NCBI GenBank assembly: GCA_963836695.1
Contig: CAWIKX010000028.1
Coordinates: forward strand, 1 to 64,000
Origin: Roseiarcus sp963836695
GTDB taxonomy: Bacteria > Pseudomonadota > Alphaproteobacteria > Rhizobiales > Beijerinckiaceae
Direction of reading: 5' to 3'
DNA: 64,000 nt
Position numbers and translations under genes: made by a program. The stretch's first letter is position 1. Every line of letters begins with the position of its first letter. The notes under the pieces were generated by a model. The model saw nothing but the letters and a program-made list of their open reading frames with translations. It was not told the origin of the DNA and did no database searches. Shown in pieces: positions 30,147 to 39,151 of the stretch.

Positions 30147-30941
30147 ATGAACGTGTCTTCGGCCCTGGACAGGGATGAGGCTACCGGCTCGCTTTTAGCG
30201 CGGCGCGCTCGCGCGCTTGCCTTGAGCCTGGCTCAAGCGGCGCTCGATACGCTTTATCCGCCGACATGCCTCGCCTGCCGCGCTGCCACGGACAGGCACG
30301 GCGCGCTTTGCCCGCACTGCTGGAATACGATTCGCTTCATTGAGCGGCCATTTTGCGAGCGTCTCGGCACGCCATTCGAGCAGGATCTCGGCCAAGGCCT
30401 CATTTCGCCGCAAGCGATGGCCGATCCCCCGGCGTTCGGCCGCGCCCGCGCAGTGGCGAGGTTCGAGGATGGACCGGCGCGCACGCTCGTTCATCGGCTC
30501 AAATATTCCGACCGCGCGGAGCTCTCGCGGCCAATCGCGACTTGGATGGCTCGCGCCGGCGCCGATATTCTTTCAGACGCCGATCTCCTGACGCCGGTGC
30601 CGCTGCACGCCTTGCGGCTGTGGCGACGGCAGTTCAACCAGGCCGCGGCGCTGGCGACAGAGATCTCCCGCCAAACAGGAATTGCTTGCGATCTGGCCAC
30701 CCTGCGACGGGTCAAGGCGACGCGCAGTCAGGTGGGATTGAGCCGAGCGCAGAGGGCCGAAAATGTGCAGGGAGCGTTCCGTCTCGCCGAGGGCGCGACC
30801 GTCCGGGGGCTCAATGTCGTGCTGGTCGACGATGTCCTAACCTCAGGCGCGACCGCCAACGCCAGCGCGAGGGCGCTATTGAGGGCTGGAGCCAACCGGG
30901 TGGACGTGCTCGTCTTCGCGAGGGTTGTTACCGCCGCCTAA
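30147..30941 (+). CDS. comF: ComF family phosphoribosyltransferase-like protein
   Basis: A 264-residue protein with an N-terminal zinc-binding Cys cluster ('CLACRAATDRHGALCPHCW', plus Cys in 'RPFCERLG'). A PRTase fold follows, ending in the PRPP motif 'NVVLVDDVLTSGATANA'. ComF proteins take part in DNA uptake in competent bacteria, but are widespread in bacteria not known to be competent. It starts a compact run comF-grxC-DUF1178 on the plus strand, an order common in alphaproteobacteria. Confidence 0.9.
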   Translation: MNVSSALDRDEATGSLLARRARALALSLAQAALDTLYPPTCLACRAATDRHGALCPHCWNTIRFIERPFCERLGTPFEQDLGQGLISPQAMADPPAFGRARAVARFEDGPARTLVHRLKYSDRAELSRPIATWMARAGADILSDADLLTPVPLHALRLWRRQFNQAAALATEISRQTGIACDLATLRRVKATRSQVGLSRAQRAENVQGAFRLAEGATVRGLNVVLVDDVLTSGATANASARALLRAGANRVDVLVFARVVTAA

Positions 30942-30995
30942 CTGCTCCATATAGTAGCGGAATCTGTGGATTGCTGCATCAAGGATCTCTCGGGC

Positions 30996-31253
30996 GTGCC
31001 TCCTGTTGTCATCTACACCAAGTCGACTTGCCCCTACTGCCACTCCGCCAAGGCTCTGCTACGCGCCAAGTCAGCCCAATTCGAGGAGATCGGCGTGGAC
31101 GGCGACCGCGCCGCCCAGGCGGCGATGGCGGCGAAGGCGAATGGCCGTTGGACGGTGCCGCAGATTTTCATCGGCGGCGCCCATGTCGGCGGCTGCGACG
31201 ATTTGCACGAACTCGAGGCTACGGGCGAACTTGATGCGCTTCTGGCGGGCTGA
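30996..31253 (+). CDS. grxC: Glutaredoxin 3
   Basis: A dithiol glutaredoxin of 85 residues that reduces disulfides and ribonucleotide reductase with glutathione. The active site is C12-P-Y-C15; the cis-Pro motif TVPQIFI and the glutathione-binding GGCDDL are present. The frame continues upstream to a GTG at 30966 (95 residues). The GTG at 30996 puts the start where the family begins (VPPVVIYTK) and has AAGGA ten bases before it, so it is preferred. DUF1178 follows after three bases. Confidence 0.9.
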   Translation: MPPVVIYTKSTCPYCHSAKALLRAKSAQFEEIGVDGDRAAQAAMAAKANGRWTVPQIFIGGAHVGGCDDLHELEATGELDALLAG

Positions 31254-31256
31254 ACG

Positions 31257-31691
31257 ATGATCAAATACGCGCTTGGCTGCGCCGAGGGGCATGCCTTCGA
31301 GAGCTGGTTTCCTGACAGCGCCGCTTACGACAAGCAGCGCAAGCGCGGCTTTGTCGCCTGTCCCGAATGCGGTTCGACCCGCGTCGACAAGGCAATAATG
31401 GCTCCGGCCGTTGTTGGGGGCGAGCGGGCTGCCGCGGAGGAGGGCTCCGCAATAGTGGTGGATGCTCAGCGCCGGCAGGCGCGCGAATTTTTCGTTCGCA
31501 TGCGACGCGAAATCGAGGCTAACACTGACGATGTCGGGGCCAAGTTCCCGCAGGTGGCGCGAGCCATCCATCTCGGTGAGGAACCGGAACGTGCAATTCG
31601 TGGGCGCGCGAGCCTTGCGGAGGCCAAGTCGTTGCTGGAGGACGGCGTCGGCGTGCTGCCGATGCCGATGCTGGAGGACGAGCTGAACTAG
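31257..31691 (+). CDS. DUF1178 family protein
   Basis: A 144-residue protein of a widespread alpha/betaproteobacterial family with no assigned function. The N-terminal 'IKYALGCAEGHAFESWF' and 'RGFVACPECGSTRVDKAI' form a probable zinc ribbon (Cys pairs about residues 9 and 38-41). The C-terminal half is helical with 'VGAKFPQVARAIHLGEEPER'. It is three bases behind grxC, whose position next to DUF1178 is conserved in relatives, suggesting a redox or metal link by context only. Confidence 0.85.
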   Translation: MIKYALGCAEGHAFESWFPDSAAYDKQRKRGFVACPECGSTRVDKAIMAPAVVGGERAAAEEGSAIVVDAQRRQAREFFVRMRREIEANTDDVGAKFPQVARAIHLGEEPERAIRGRASLAEAKSLLEDGVGVLPMPMLEDELN

Positions 31692-31776
31692 GCGCGAGCG
31701 GCTGACGACAAGACGGGTCGCTCGTCAGTCCCCTTACGGAATTCGCGTTTCAAATCGCATACTGATCGATTTTTCG

Positions 31777-32589
31777 CTACTTCTCGCCGATGCGGAATTC
31801 CTGCGCCTCAACCACCGTCGTGCCGATCATCGTCCGCACCGAGACGCGAAAAGGAAACAGCACATGATCGCTCTCGATTGGCGCCAGCCAGACTTCTAGG
31901 TCCTTGTTATCAGCCATGAATTTGGTCGCCGGGCGGTTGCGGCTATGACCGGATACGGGCACGTAGCGGGCCGCGCACACCACGACGGGTCCGTCGTACC
32001 CTTTCGCCGACACTGTGCGCTCGCCAACATAAGTCAGGTCGATATCGAACCGCGTATAACCGTCGAAGATCGGCACCTTGCGGTTGCACGCGGCAGGCGA
32101 CAGGATCGGTCCCGAGGCTGGCGCCGTAAGGATGACCGCGCCCACCGGATCGACGACGCCGCGCTCGTCCCCTGGCCCAAGCGGAACCCGATCCGGCTTG
32201 TCCTGGAATGGCGGCGAGATGTCGACTCCGGTGACCGCATTGCCAGCAAGCGCCATGCGAATCGTGCGCGTCATGTTCGAGCTTGAGGCGGTAGTGGCGA
32301 AACTCGCCGGCGAGACCCGGCCCTGAACGATCGCGCCCATGCCCGCAGACGCGCCGCGCGCATTGGTGAAGAGCTTGGCGAGGCCGCTCAATTTGGCGTC
32401 GCCCGTAATCGCGTAAGTTGTCGGGGTGAGGTCGGCCTTGAGATGGACCGAGCCAATCGGAAGGCCGACCAAGGATACGCGGTAGCTGGCGTGCAGCACG
32501 TCCGCGCGCGCCCCGGCGGCCCACATAAGCGCGGTCGTAACTGCCACTGTGGCCAATCGCAAGCCTGCCTTAGGCGATCGCGGCGCCAT
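31777..32589 (-). CDS. Secreted DUF3108 protein
   Basis: A 270-residue periplasmic protein of unknown function. The signal peptide (to about residue 30, ending GARA) is followed by the DUF3108 domain: 'LHASYRVSLVGLPIGSVHLK', 'TYAITGDAKLSGLAKLF', 'GYTRFDIDLTYVGERTVSAK' and the end 'PFRVSVRTMIGTTVVEAQEF'. ATG 32589 is preferred to ATG 32625 because GGAG lies ten bases upstream and the signal peptide then starts cleanly. It converges on DUF1178 and diverges from the acetyltransferase gene. Confidence 0.85.
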   Translation of the reverse strand: MAPRSPKAGLRLATVAVTTALMWAAGARADVLHASYRVSLVGLPIGSVHLKADLTPTTYAITGDAKLSGLAKLFTNARGASAGMGAIVQGRVSPASFATTASSSNMTRTIRMALAGNAVTGVDISPPFQDKPDRVPLGPGDERGVVDPVGAVILTAPASGPILSPAACNRKVPIFDGYTRFDIDLTYVGERTVSAKGYDGPVVVCAARYVPVSGHSRNRPATKFMADNKDLEVWLAPIESDHVLFPFRVSVRTMIGTTVVEAQEFRIGEK

Positions 32590-32756
32590 CGTTTCGAATC
32601 TCCAGCTCGGGCGTTTGCAGCGCATTGAACGGCGATTGCGCTTTAATTCCGGCGGCGTTGCGCCAACTCACGGGCCAGCCGCACGACCAAAAAAGTCATC
32701 CTTCGCTGCTGTCAAGACCTTGCGGCGAGCCCGCGCGCGGACTTAACATCCACTCC

Positions 32757-33263
32757 ATGGTCGAGACGGTCATATCCATTCGGGCGGCGCGCCTCGGTGA
32801 CGAGGGTGAAATCGCCACCGTCCATGACGCGGCGTGGCGCGAGGCCTATCGGGGCGTGATTCCCGGCCGGGAGCTCGAGCGGATGATCGCGCGCCGAGGC
32901 CCGGAATGGTGGCGCCTGGCGATCGCCCGCCGGACGCCGCTCTTGGTGCTCGAGTTCGGCGATTCCGTTGTCGGCTACATAAGCTATGGCCGCAATCGGG
33001 TGCCAGCGCTCGGTTATGGCGGCGAGATTTTTGAACTCTACCTCGCGCCGGAGTGCCAGGGGTGCGGCTTCGGCCGGCGGATGTTCGAGGCGGCGCGTAA
33101 GGATTTGGCGGGCCACGGTTTCTCGAACCTTGTCGTCTGGGCGCTGGCGGACAACGAGCGGGCAGTCGGATTTTACCGCCGGCTCGGCGGGCGGATCCTA
33201 CGCCGCGCGCGCGAAACTTTCGGCGGTCAGCAACGCGACCGTATCGCTTTCGGCTTCGGCTGA
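32757..33263 (+). CDS. GNAT family N-acetyltransferase
   Basis: A 168-residue acetyl-CoA-dependent acetyltransferase. The fold starts 'ISIRAARLGDEGEIATVHDA', and the acetyl-CoA motif A is 'ELYLAPECQGCGFGRRMFEA' (Q-x-x-G-x-G type). Motif B follows with 'NERAVGFYRRLGGRI'. The acceptor is unknown; such small GNATs may act on amino acids, antibiotics or protein N-termini. The start is set at ATG 32757, since the upstream extension has no GNAT character. It precedes ppa by 54 bases on the same strand. Confidence 0.88.
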   Translation: MVETVISIRAARLGDEGEIATVHDAAWREAYRGVIPGRELERMIARRGPEWWRLAIARRTPLLVLEFGDSVVGYISYGRNRVPALGYGGEIFELYLAPECQGCGFGRRMFEAARKDLAGHGFSNLVVWALADNERAVGFYRRLGGRILRRARETFGGQQRDRIAFGFG

Positions 33264-33317
33264 ATGTTCGTGCGCCCCTAAGGCGGGAATGAAGCGCCGC
33301 CGACCGGAGGGACATGC

Positions 33318-33860
33318 ATGAACTTGAACGCCGTGCCAATAGGGAAAAATCCGCCCGACGACATCAATGTCGTGATCGAGGTCCCGATTGGCGGCGAGCC
33401 GATCAAGTACGAGATGGACAAAGAGAGCGGCGCGCTACTGGTCGATCGTTTTCTGTACACCTCGATGCGATATCCCGGAAATTACGGCTTCATCCCTCAT
33501 ACGCTCTCGAATGATGGCGATCCCTGCGATGTGATCGTCGCCAATACGCGGGCAATCATTCCCGGCGCTGTCATGAACTGCCGAGTGGTCGGCGTTCTCT
33601 TGATGGAGGATGAGCAAGGAGGCGACGAGAAGCTGCTCGCCGTGCCGTCGCCGAAGTTGACCAAGCGGTACGCAAACGTGAACAACTACTTGGATCTACC
33701 GGCGATCACGATCCAGCAGATCGAGCATTTCTTCGCCCACTACAAGGACCTCGAACCGAATAAGTGGGTCAAGATCATCCGGTGGGGTGACGCGGCGGAG
33801 GCGCGCGCCCTCGTGATCGAAGGCGTGGAGCGAGCCAAGAAGGCGAAGGGCGTCGAGTAA
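33318..33860 (+). CDS. ppa: Inorganic pyrophosphatase
   Basis: A 180-residue family I soluble pyrophosphatase, which pulls biosynthetic reactions forward by hydrolysing PPi. The metal-binding signature NDGDPCDVIV is intact. 'VVIEVPIGGEPIKYEMDKES' and 'FLYTSMRYPGNYGFIPHTL' are characteristic, as is 'HFFAHYKDLEPNKWVKI' near the C-terminus. An excellent GGAGGG ribosome site precedes ATG 33318. Confidence 0.96.
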   Translation: MNLNAVPIGKNPPDDINVVIEVPIGGEPIKYEMDKESGALLVDRFLYTSMRYPGNYGFIPHTLSNDGDPCDVIVANTRAIIPGAVMNCRVVGVLLMEDEQGGDEKLLAVPSPKLTKRYANVNNYLDLPAITIQQIEHFFAHYKDLEPNKWVKIIRWGDAAEARALVIEGVERAKKAKGVE

Positions 33861-33919
33861 GCTTCAACGCAGGCCGCAGCGAGCCTTCCTCGTCGCGATG
33901 GCGAGCGCGCGTTGCCCTC

Positions 33920-34666
33920 CTAGCTGCCTACCATCAGCTTTACGATCTCGTCGTGGGTTGTCTCCGACGGCTTGCGCGCGCCGGCCTTCTCGCCATGCCG
34001 AAAGACGACGATCTCGTCGGCGACTTCGAAAATATCGCGCAGGTTGTGCGAGATGAAGATGATCCCCTTGCCCTGCGCACGCAGGGACTTAATCAGCGCC
34101 AACACGCGGCGCTGCTCGGGGACGCCGAGCGCAGCAGTCGGCTCGTCCATGATGACGAGCCGTGCGTTCCAGTAGAGCGCCCGCCCGATGGCGATCGCCT
34201 GGCGCTGCCCGCCGGAAAAGGCGGCGACTGGCGCGTCGAGCCGAGTCACATGGAAGTCGAGGCTCGCCATCGCCTCTTTCGCGGCTTTCGCCATCCTGGC
34301 CCTGTCGAGGATCGGCAAGAAGCCGAACAGCTTGCGCTTGGGTTCACGGCCGAGAAAGATGTTTTCGCCAATCGAGAGATTGTCCGCGAGCGCAAGGTCC
34401 TGATAGATGGTCTCGATCCCGCTTTCGCGGGCCTCGTGGGGTGTGGCGAAGTCGATCGCCTTGCTGTCGAGCAGGATCTCCCCCTCGTCGTGGCGAAACA
34501 CGCCGGAAATCGCCTTGATAATGGTCGATTTGCCGGCCCCGTTGTCGCCGGCGAGCGCGACAACCTGGCCGGGATAGACCTCGAGTGACACGCGGTTCAG
34601 GGCCTGCACGGCGCCGAAAGCCTTCGAGACGTTCTTGACGGCCAAGATCGGCTCGGCGTCACTCAA
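33920..34666 (-). CDS. Sugar ABC transporter ATPase (FrcA-like)
   Basis: A 248-residue single-domain ATPase of the CUT2 sugar importer class. Walker A is GDNGAGKST, signature FSGGQRQ (Phe in place of Leu), Walker B LVIMDEPTAAL, and the switch His is in FISHNLRD. The start is a TTG at 34666. It overlaps the permease stop by eight bases and lies seven bases after GGGAGGG, whereas the longer frame upstream is the permease gene read out of phase. Unlike RbsA/XylG it has one ATPase domain, as in FrcA. It is the third gene of a binding protein-permease-ATPase operon. Confidence 0.9.
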   Translation of the reverse strand: MSDAEPILAVKNVSKAFGAVQALNRVSLEVYPGQVVALAGDNGAGKSTIIKAISGVFRHDEGEILLDSKAIDFATPHEARESGIETIYQDLALADNLSIGENIFLGREPKRKLFGFLPILDRARMAKAAKEAMASLDFHVTRLDAPVAAFSGGQRQAIAIGRALYWNARLVIMDEPTAALGVPEQRRVLALIKSLRAQGKGIIFISHNLRDIFEVADEIVVFRHGEKAGARKPSETTHDEIVKLMVGS

Positions 34667-35693
34667 CGGTTCGCCCTCCCATGAGGCCGCGCTGAGTCTG
34701 GTCGACGAACACCGAAATGATGATGACAACGCCGACCGCGATGAACTGCCAGAACGGCTCGACATTGATGAAGACCAGACCGTACTGGATAACCGCGATG
34801 ACAAGTGCGCCGGCGACCGTGCCAGCGATCGTGCCGGAACCGCCGAACAAACTCGCCCCCCCAATGACCACCGCCGCTATCGAGTCCAGCAGCAGGGGTT
34901 CGCCAGCCTGGGGCGCGCCTGCGGTGAAACGGCCGGTGTACATAGCGCCCGCGACGCCCGCCATCACCGCCGAGAGCAGATAGATCCTGAGCGTCAACCA
35001 TTTCACGTCGATGCCGGCGCGGTTTGCCGCCGCCTTACTGGCGCCGAGCGCGTAGGTGTGCTGGCCAAAGCGCGTCTGCGACAGGATGTAGTGCAGAACC
35101 AGGCAGGCGGCGCCGGTGATGATGACCAGGACCGGAACCCCAAAAACCCGTCCGTTGCCAATGGCGCTAAACCAATCGTTGTCGATGGCGACGGTCATCC
35201 CGCCAGCGAAGAGATAGGCGGCGCCGCGCGCGACCCCGTACATGCCTAGCGTCCCGATGAACGGCGGGATCTGCAGGCGGGAGACCAAGAGGCCATTGAC
35301 GAGTCCGGGAATGATGGCGATCGCCGCCCCGCAAAGGATTGCGCCCAACATCGCGAGAAAGGGCGGAAGGCCGAGCCCCGCGGTGAGAAAGTTCGCCCCA
35401 TGCGCCGCGATCACCGACGACAGACCCATCACGAAGCCGAGCGACAGGTCGATGCCCGCGGAGATGATGACGAAAGTCTGGCCGAGCGCCAGCAGGAGCG
35501 GCGCCGTGGCGAAGACCAGGATCGACTGGATGTTGTAAACGTTGAAGAGAAACGACGTCCCTTCCGTCGCGCGCGCCCAGACCTCGAAAAACAGAACGAG
35601 GAAGACGAGAAAAACCCAGGCCCGAAGCTGCGCGATCCAGAGAATGATCGGGTGACGAAGACGAACCGAGGGCGACGTCGCTAGACTCGTCAT
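34659..35693 (-). CDS. Sugar ABC transporter permease (RbsC/FrcC-like)
   Basis: A 344-residue permease with eight to ten helices and the CUT2 motif region 'GASKAAANRAGIDVKWLTLR' that contacts the ATPase. The loop 'DLSLGFVMGLSSVIAA' is also typical of RbsC-like permeases. ATG 35693, after GGGGA, is preferred to TTG 35708. It would form the membrane channel for the sugar bound by the protein encoded 69 bases upstream. Its last codons overlap the ATPase start, implying coupled translation. Confidence 0.93.
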   Translation of the reverse strand: MTSLATSPSVRLRHPIILWIAQLRAWVFLVFLVLFFEVWARATEGTSFLFNVYNIQSILVFATAPLLLALGQTFVIISAGIDLSLGFVMGLSSVIAAHGANFLTAGLGLPPFLAMLGAILCGAAIAIIPGLVNGLLVSRLQIPPFIGTLGMYGVARGAAYLFAGGMTVAIDNDWFSAIGNGRVFGVPVLVIITGAACLVLHYILSQTRFGQHTYALGASKAAANRAGIDVKWLTLRIYLLSAVMAGVAGAMYTGRFTAGAPQAGEPLLLDSIAAVVIGGASLFGGSGTIAGTVAGALVIAVIQYGLVFINVEPFWQFIAVGVVIIISVFVDQTQRGLMGGRTVE

Positions 35694-35762
35694 GCGATCC
35701 CCGAACAAACGTCAAAACGAAGCTGCCAGCGCGACGGCTGGCGGCTTCGCGCGGCCCGCTCT

Positions 35763-36752
35763 TTAGGCGCTCTTGTAGAGGAACCGCTGGACCTTCGGGT
35801 CGTCGATATTCTCTTTGGTCATCACGGTGAAGCCAGTGCCGATCGCGGCCGGAACGGGGTTTCCGGTGAGATGAGCGAACGCGGTAATGAAGCCGAAATA
35901 GCCGATCTCGGCCGGATGCTGAGCGATCGTCAGCTCGAACGTACCGTCCTTCAAGAGGGCAACCACCGACTCCGGCGCGTCGAAGCCGGCGATCTTCACC
36001 ACTCCGGCCTTGCCCGCCTGTTTGACGCCATTGGCGGTGCCGCTGGCCGAGAACAGATTGGCGCCGAACACGCCCGCAAGGTCGGGCACCCGGCCCATCA
36101 CCGCCTGCACCTGCGCCGCAGCTTTGTTGGCGTCGTCGTCGTTGAATTGGGTCTCGAGCACTTGGATATTCGGATGGTCCTTCATCTCCAGCTTGAAGCC
36201 CTCCTCGCGCTGGTCGGTGGTCGATACGCCCGGCTTGACGTTGGAGACATAAACCTTGCCTTTGTCGCCGATCGCTTTGGCGAGGGCACGTCCCGCCATC
36301 CGACCGCCAAGCACGTTGTCCGATGCTATGTAGCTGATCGGGAAGTCTGCCTCGCCGGAGCCAGTCTGGAAGACGCCATTGCCGATGAACGTGTCGACGC
36401 AAACGACCGTGATACCCGCGTCGTAAGCCTTGCGCAGCGGCTTGATGAGTTGGACCTTGTCGGTCGGAGCGATCATGATCGCGCCTGGCTTCTTGGCGAT
36501 GATCGCATCGAGGATGGGCACTTGCAGCGAGACGTTCCATTCCGCCGCGCCCTGATAGAGAAGCTCGGCGCCAACCGCTTTCGCCGCCGCTTCCGCGCCC
36601 TTGTGCATCGTGATGTAGAAGCCGTCGGCGGTGAGGCCGGGAATGAGAGCAATCGTGACCTTGTCCGCGGCGTTGGCGCGACCCGAAAGCAGCCCAGCGC
36701 CGGCCATCGCCGCGGTGGCGCCCATAAGCTTCATTGCCGTGCGACGTTCCAT
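35763..36752 (-). CDS. Sugar ABC transporter periplasmic binding protein
   Basis: A 329-residue type I (RbsB-like) binding protein. The leader 'ERRTAMKLMGATAAMAGAG' has a twin-arginine pattern and ends RANA, so export may use Tat. The mature part starts 'DKVTIALIPGLTADGFYITM'. 'AAEWNVSLQVPILDAIIAKK' and 'GVFGANLFSASGTANGVKQA' fit pentose/hexose receptors. The ligand cannot be named. A very strong GGGAGGA ribosome site sets ATG 36752 as the start. First gene of the importer operon; it diverges from a flavoprotein gene. Confidence 0.92.
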   Translation of the reverse strand: MERRTAMKLMGATAAMAGAGLLSGRANAADKVTIALIPGLTADGFYITMHKGAEAAAKAVGAELLYQGAAEWNVSLQVPILDAIIAKKPGAIMIAPTDKVQLIKPLRKAYDAGITVVCVDTFIGNGVFQTGSGEADFPISYIASDNVLGGRMAGRALAKAIGDKGKVYVSNVKPGVSTTDQREEGFKLEMKDHPNIQVLETQFNDDDANKAAAQVQAVMGRVPDLAGVFGANLFSASGTANGVKQAGKAGVVKIAGFDAPESVVALLKDGTFELTIAQHPAEIGYFGFITAFAHLTGNPVPAAIGTGFTVMTKENIDDPKVQRFLYKSA

Positions 36753-36943
36753 GGATTTCCTCCCTACAGTCCAGAATTGTGATGAATTGACCGTGCGGCC
36801 TGTTGCAAGCAAGCTTCGCAGCGCCTTTGCTTTTCGTCAACCGCGGCTCGATCTGCGTCGGTTTCGCGTTGTCGCCTGAGGGGCGCGAGGAGACCGCGAT
36901 ATCGCCGGTTCGCTCGCCGATAAACTTGGCGCGGGAGGAAGCC

Positions 36944-38074
36944 TTGGTCCGATCGTGTGACGCGATCATTATCGGCGCCGGTCCGGCGGGCCTCGCGACA
37001 GCGGCGGCGCTTCAAGGCCGGGACCTCAGCGTCACGATGCTTGAAAAGTCAGATGCTGTCGGCGCGGTTTGGCGGCGCCACTACGATCGCCTCCATCTGC
37101 ACACCGATCGCACCCGCTCAAGCTTGCCGGGCCTATCGATACCGAAGGCTTTCGGCCGCTACCCTTCCCGCGCACAGGTTGTCGAATATCTTGAGGCTTA
37201 CGCCGCGAAGTTCGATCTGCGTCCGGTCTTCAACGCCCCGGTTCGCACGGTGCGGCGCGACGGAGGGAGATGGCGCGCCGAGGCGGGCGAGAACTCGTAC
37301 AGCGCCCCGATCGTTGTTGTTGCGACCGGCTGGGCTGACTATCCCCATGCTCCGACTTGGCCTGGCGTAGAGACATTCGGAGGTCCGATCCTGCATTCGA
37401 GCACATACCGCAATCCCGCTCCTTTCGTCGGAAAGCGCGTGCTGATCATCGGCTATGGCAATTCCGGCGCGGAGATCGCGCTCGACCTCGCCGAAGCTCA
37501 GATTGACGTGACCCTTTCGGTTCGCAGCCCGGTCAATGTTGTCCCCCGCGAACTCTTTGGCGTGCCGATCCTCTTCTTTCCCGCCGCCGAGCAATGGCTC
37601 CCGCCCCGCGTGGCCGATTTCCTCAACGCGCCCGCGATTCGCCACTCCGTTGGTTCGATCGAAAAGCTGGGGCTGAAGCCAGCCACAAAGGGACCGCTCC
37701 AGTCCATCGCGGAGGATGGGCGCGTGCCGCTCATTGAGATTGGCACGCTCGGCGCGATCCGCGACGGACGGATCAAGCTTCGCGGCGATGTCGCGAGCTT
37801 CGCGGGCGAGACCGTCGCTTTCAAGAAGTCGGACGTCGAGCGCTTCGACGCGATCATTCTCGCGACCGGCTATCGCCCGGACCTCAGCGAGCTCCTGCCC
37901 GACGCCACTGGCGTGCTGAACGCAGCAGGAGCGCCGCTCGTCAGTGGGCAAGCGACAGCGGAGCCCGGCCTGTTCTTTTGCGGTGCAATTCCTTCCGCGC
38001 TCGGGCAATTTCGTCAGATCGGGATCGAGGCGCGACACATCGCCGACGCCGCCCTATCGCTGCGCCCCGCGTAA
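36944..38074 (+). CDS. Flavin-containing monooxygenase-like oxidoreductase
   Basis: A 376-residue FAD/NADPH enzyme. The FAD motif IIGAGPAGL lies at about residues 10-18, the NADPH motif IIGYGNSGAE near 170. The FMO fingerprint FxGxxxHxxxY is met by FGGPILHSSTY, and 'ILATGYRPDL' is the usual C-terminal ATG motif. Such enzymes oxygenate soft nucleophiles or are plant-type YUCCA relatives; the substrate is unknown. A TTG at 36944 is taken as start because GGGAGGA sits just upstream and the upstream reading (from TTG 36803) lacks homology. Confidence 0.85.
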   Translation: MVRSCDAIIIGAGPAGLATAAALQGRDLSVTMLEKSDAVGAVWRRHYDRLHLHTDRTRSSLPGLSIPKAFGRYPSRAQVVEYLEAYAAKFDLRPVFNAPVRTVRRDGGRWRAEAGENSYSAPIVVVATGWADYPHAPTWPGVETFGGPILHSSTYRNPAPFVGKRVLIIGYGNSGAEIALDLAEAQIDVTLSVRSPVNVVPRELFGVPILFFPAAEQWLPPRVADFLNAPAIRHSVGSIEKLGLKPATKGPLQSIAEDGRVPLIEIGTLGAIRDGRIKLRGDVASFAGETVAFKKSDVERFDAIILATGYRPDLSELLPDATGVLNAAGAPLVSGQATAEPGLFFCGAIPSALGQFRQIGIEARHIADAALSLRPA

Positions 38075-38084
38075 CTCAACTCGG

Positions 38085-38796
38085 TTACGGCCCAACCATC
38101 TCCTTGACCCAATTCGGAACGGTTTTGCTTGCTGCGCCCAAGCGCTGCACGTCGAACAGATCAGCATTGTCAGCAGCCTCAAGGTTGATCTCGCACGTGC
38201 GGATGCCATAGTCGCGCGCCTCGGCCACAAATCCCGCCGCCGGATAAACCGCGCCCGAAGTCCGATGGCGACGAAGAGGTCGGCTTGACGCAGCGCTCGG
38301 TCGATCAAGTCCATCGCGAGCGGCATCTCGCCGAACCACACCACATGCGGACGCAACACCGCCGCGCGCCCACAATCCGGGCAAGCCTGCGAAACCGCCA
38401 GGTCATCGAGCCACGGGCGAACCGCCTGGCAAACGCCGCAGCGCGCTTTCAGAAGTTCGCCATGCACATGGGTGACGCGCGTCGAACCCGCGCGTTCATG
38501 CAGGTCATCGATGTTCTGCGTCACGAGGGTCAGGGTGCCGCCGCGCTCGGCGAGCGTGCCTTCCAACCGCGCGAGCGCGAAATGCGCCCCGTTCGGTTTG
38601 GCGTTCAGGAGATTGCGCCGACGCTGATCATAGAACGCGAGCAGCGCTTCGGGATCGCGGGCGAAAGCCTCGGGAGTCGCGAGCTTCATCGGATCGAACT
38701 TCGCCCAGATCCCTCCCCTCTCTTGTCGCGAAATGTGCCAACTCCGCTCTCGGCCGAGATCCCGGCGCCGGTGAGGACGAAGATGTTTTTGGGCAT
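38085..38796 (-). pseudogene. cobB: Sir2-family deacylase (CobB-like), two frameshifts
   Basis: The minus strand encodes a sirtuin spread over three frames. Frame one starts at ATG 38796 with 'IFVLTGAGISAESGVGTFRD'. A shift near 38711-38726 moves to a frame with 'TLVTQNIDDLHERAG', catalytic His in 'VTHVHGELL', zinc Cys pairs (CGVC, CPDC) and 'DLFVAIG'. A single-base loss near 38258-38264 shifts again to 'SGAVYPAAGFVAEARDYGIR' and the stop at 38085. Rejoined, it makes a normal protein of about 236 residues. As written, it would not give a functional NAD-dependent deacylase. It may be a pseudogene or reflect base-calling errors. Confidence 0.85.
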
Positions 38797-38812
38797 CTGG
38801 CTACCGTCCCCG

Positions 38813-39151
38813 CTACAGCATCAGCAAGGCCTTTATCTTAGCGCGAACTTCAGCAAGGACCGGCGGCTTCACAACGCCCTTGCGCGCCGCCTGACGAGCG
38901 CGCCAATCGAGACTTCTGATCTGGTCCGCAAGGACCGCGCTTGGCGGCTTCCGGCTAACCACCATCTCGAACACATAGCCCTTGATTTTCGTCGTCATTG
39001 GACAACAGATCGCCATCCCCCTTGCGCCGTTGTATCGTGCTGGCGTCAAGATCAGAGCCTGGCGTCGTCGTGCCTCCTCATGGCCGGCCTGCGGATCGAA
39101 GTGAAGCCAAACGATGTCGCCGGCGTCCGGGACGTAGTCGCGCTTCACCAT
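38813..39151 (-). CDS. mazF: MazF/PemK-family endoribonuclease toxin
   Basis: A 112-residue toxin. The family start 'DYVPDAGDIVWLHFDPQAGH' (D-x-V-W-x-x-F-D-P) precedes 'EEARRRQALILTPARYN' and 'MAICCPMTTKIKGYVFEM', the MazF core. It should cleave mRNA at short sequences. ATG 39151 overlaps the antitoxin stop (ATGGTGA), so the two genes are coupled. It lies just upstream of the broken sirtuin gene. Confidence 0.92.
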   Translation of the reverse strand: MVKRDYVPDAGDIVWLHFDPQAGHEEARRRQALILTPARYNGARGMAICCPMTTKIKGYVFEMVVSRKPPSAVLADQIRSLDWRARQAARKGVVKPPVLAEVRAKIKALLML

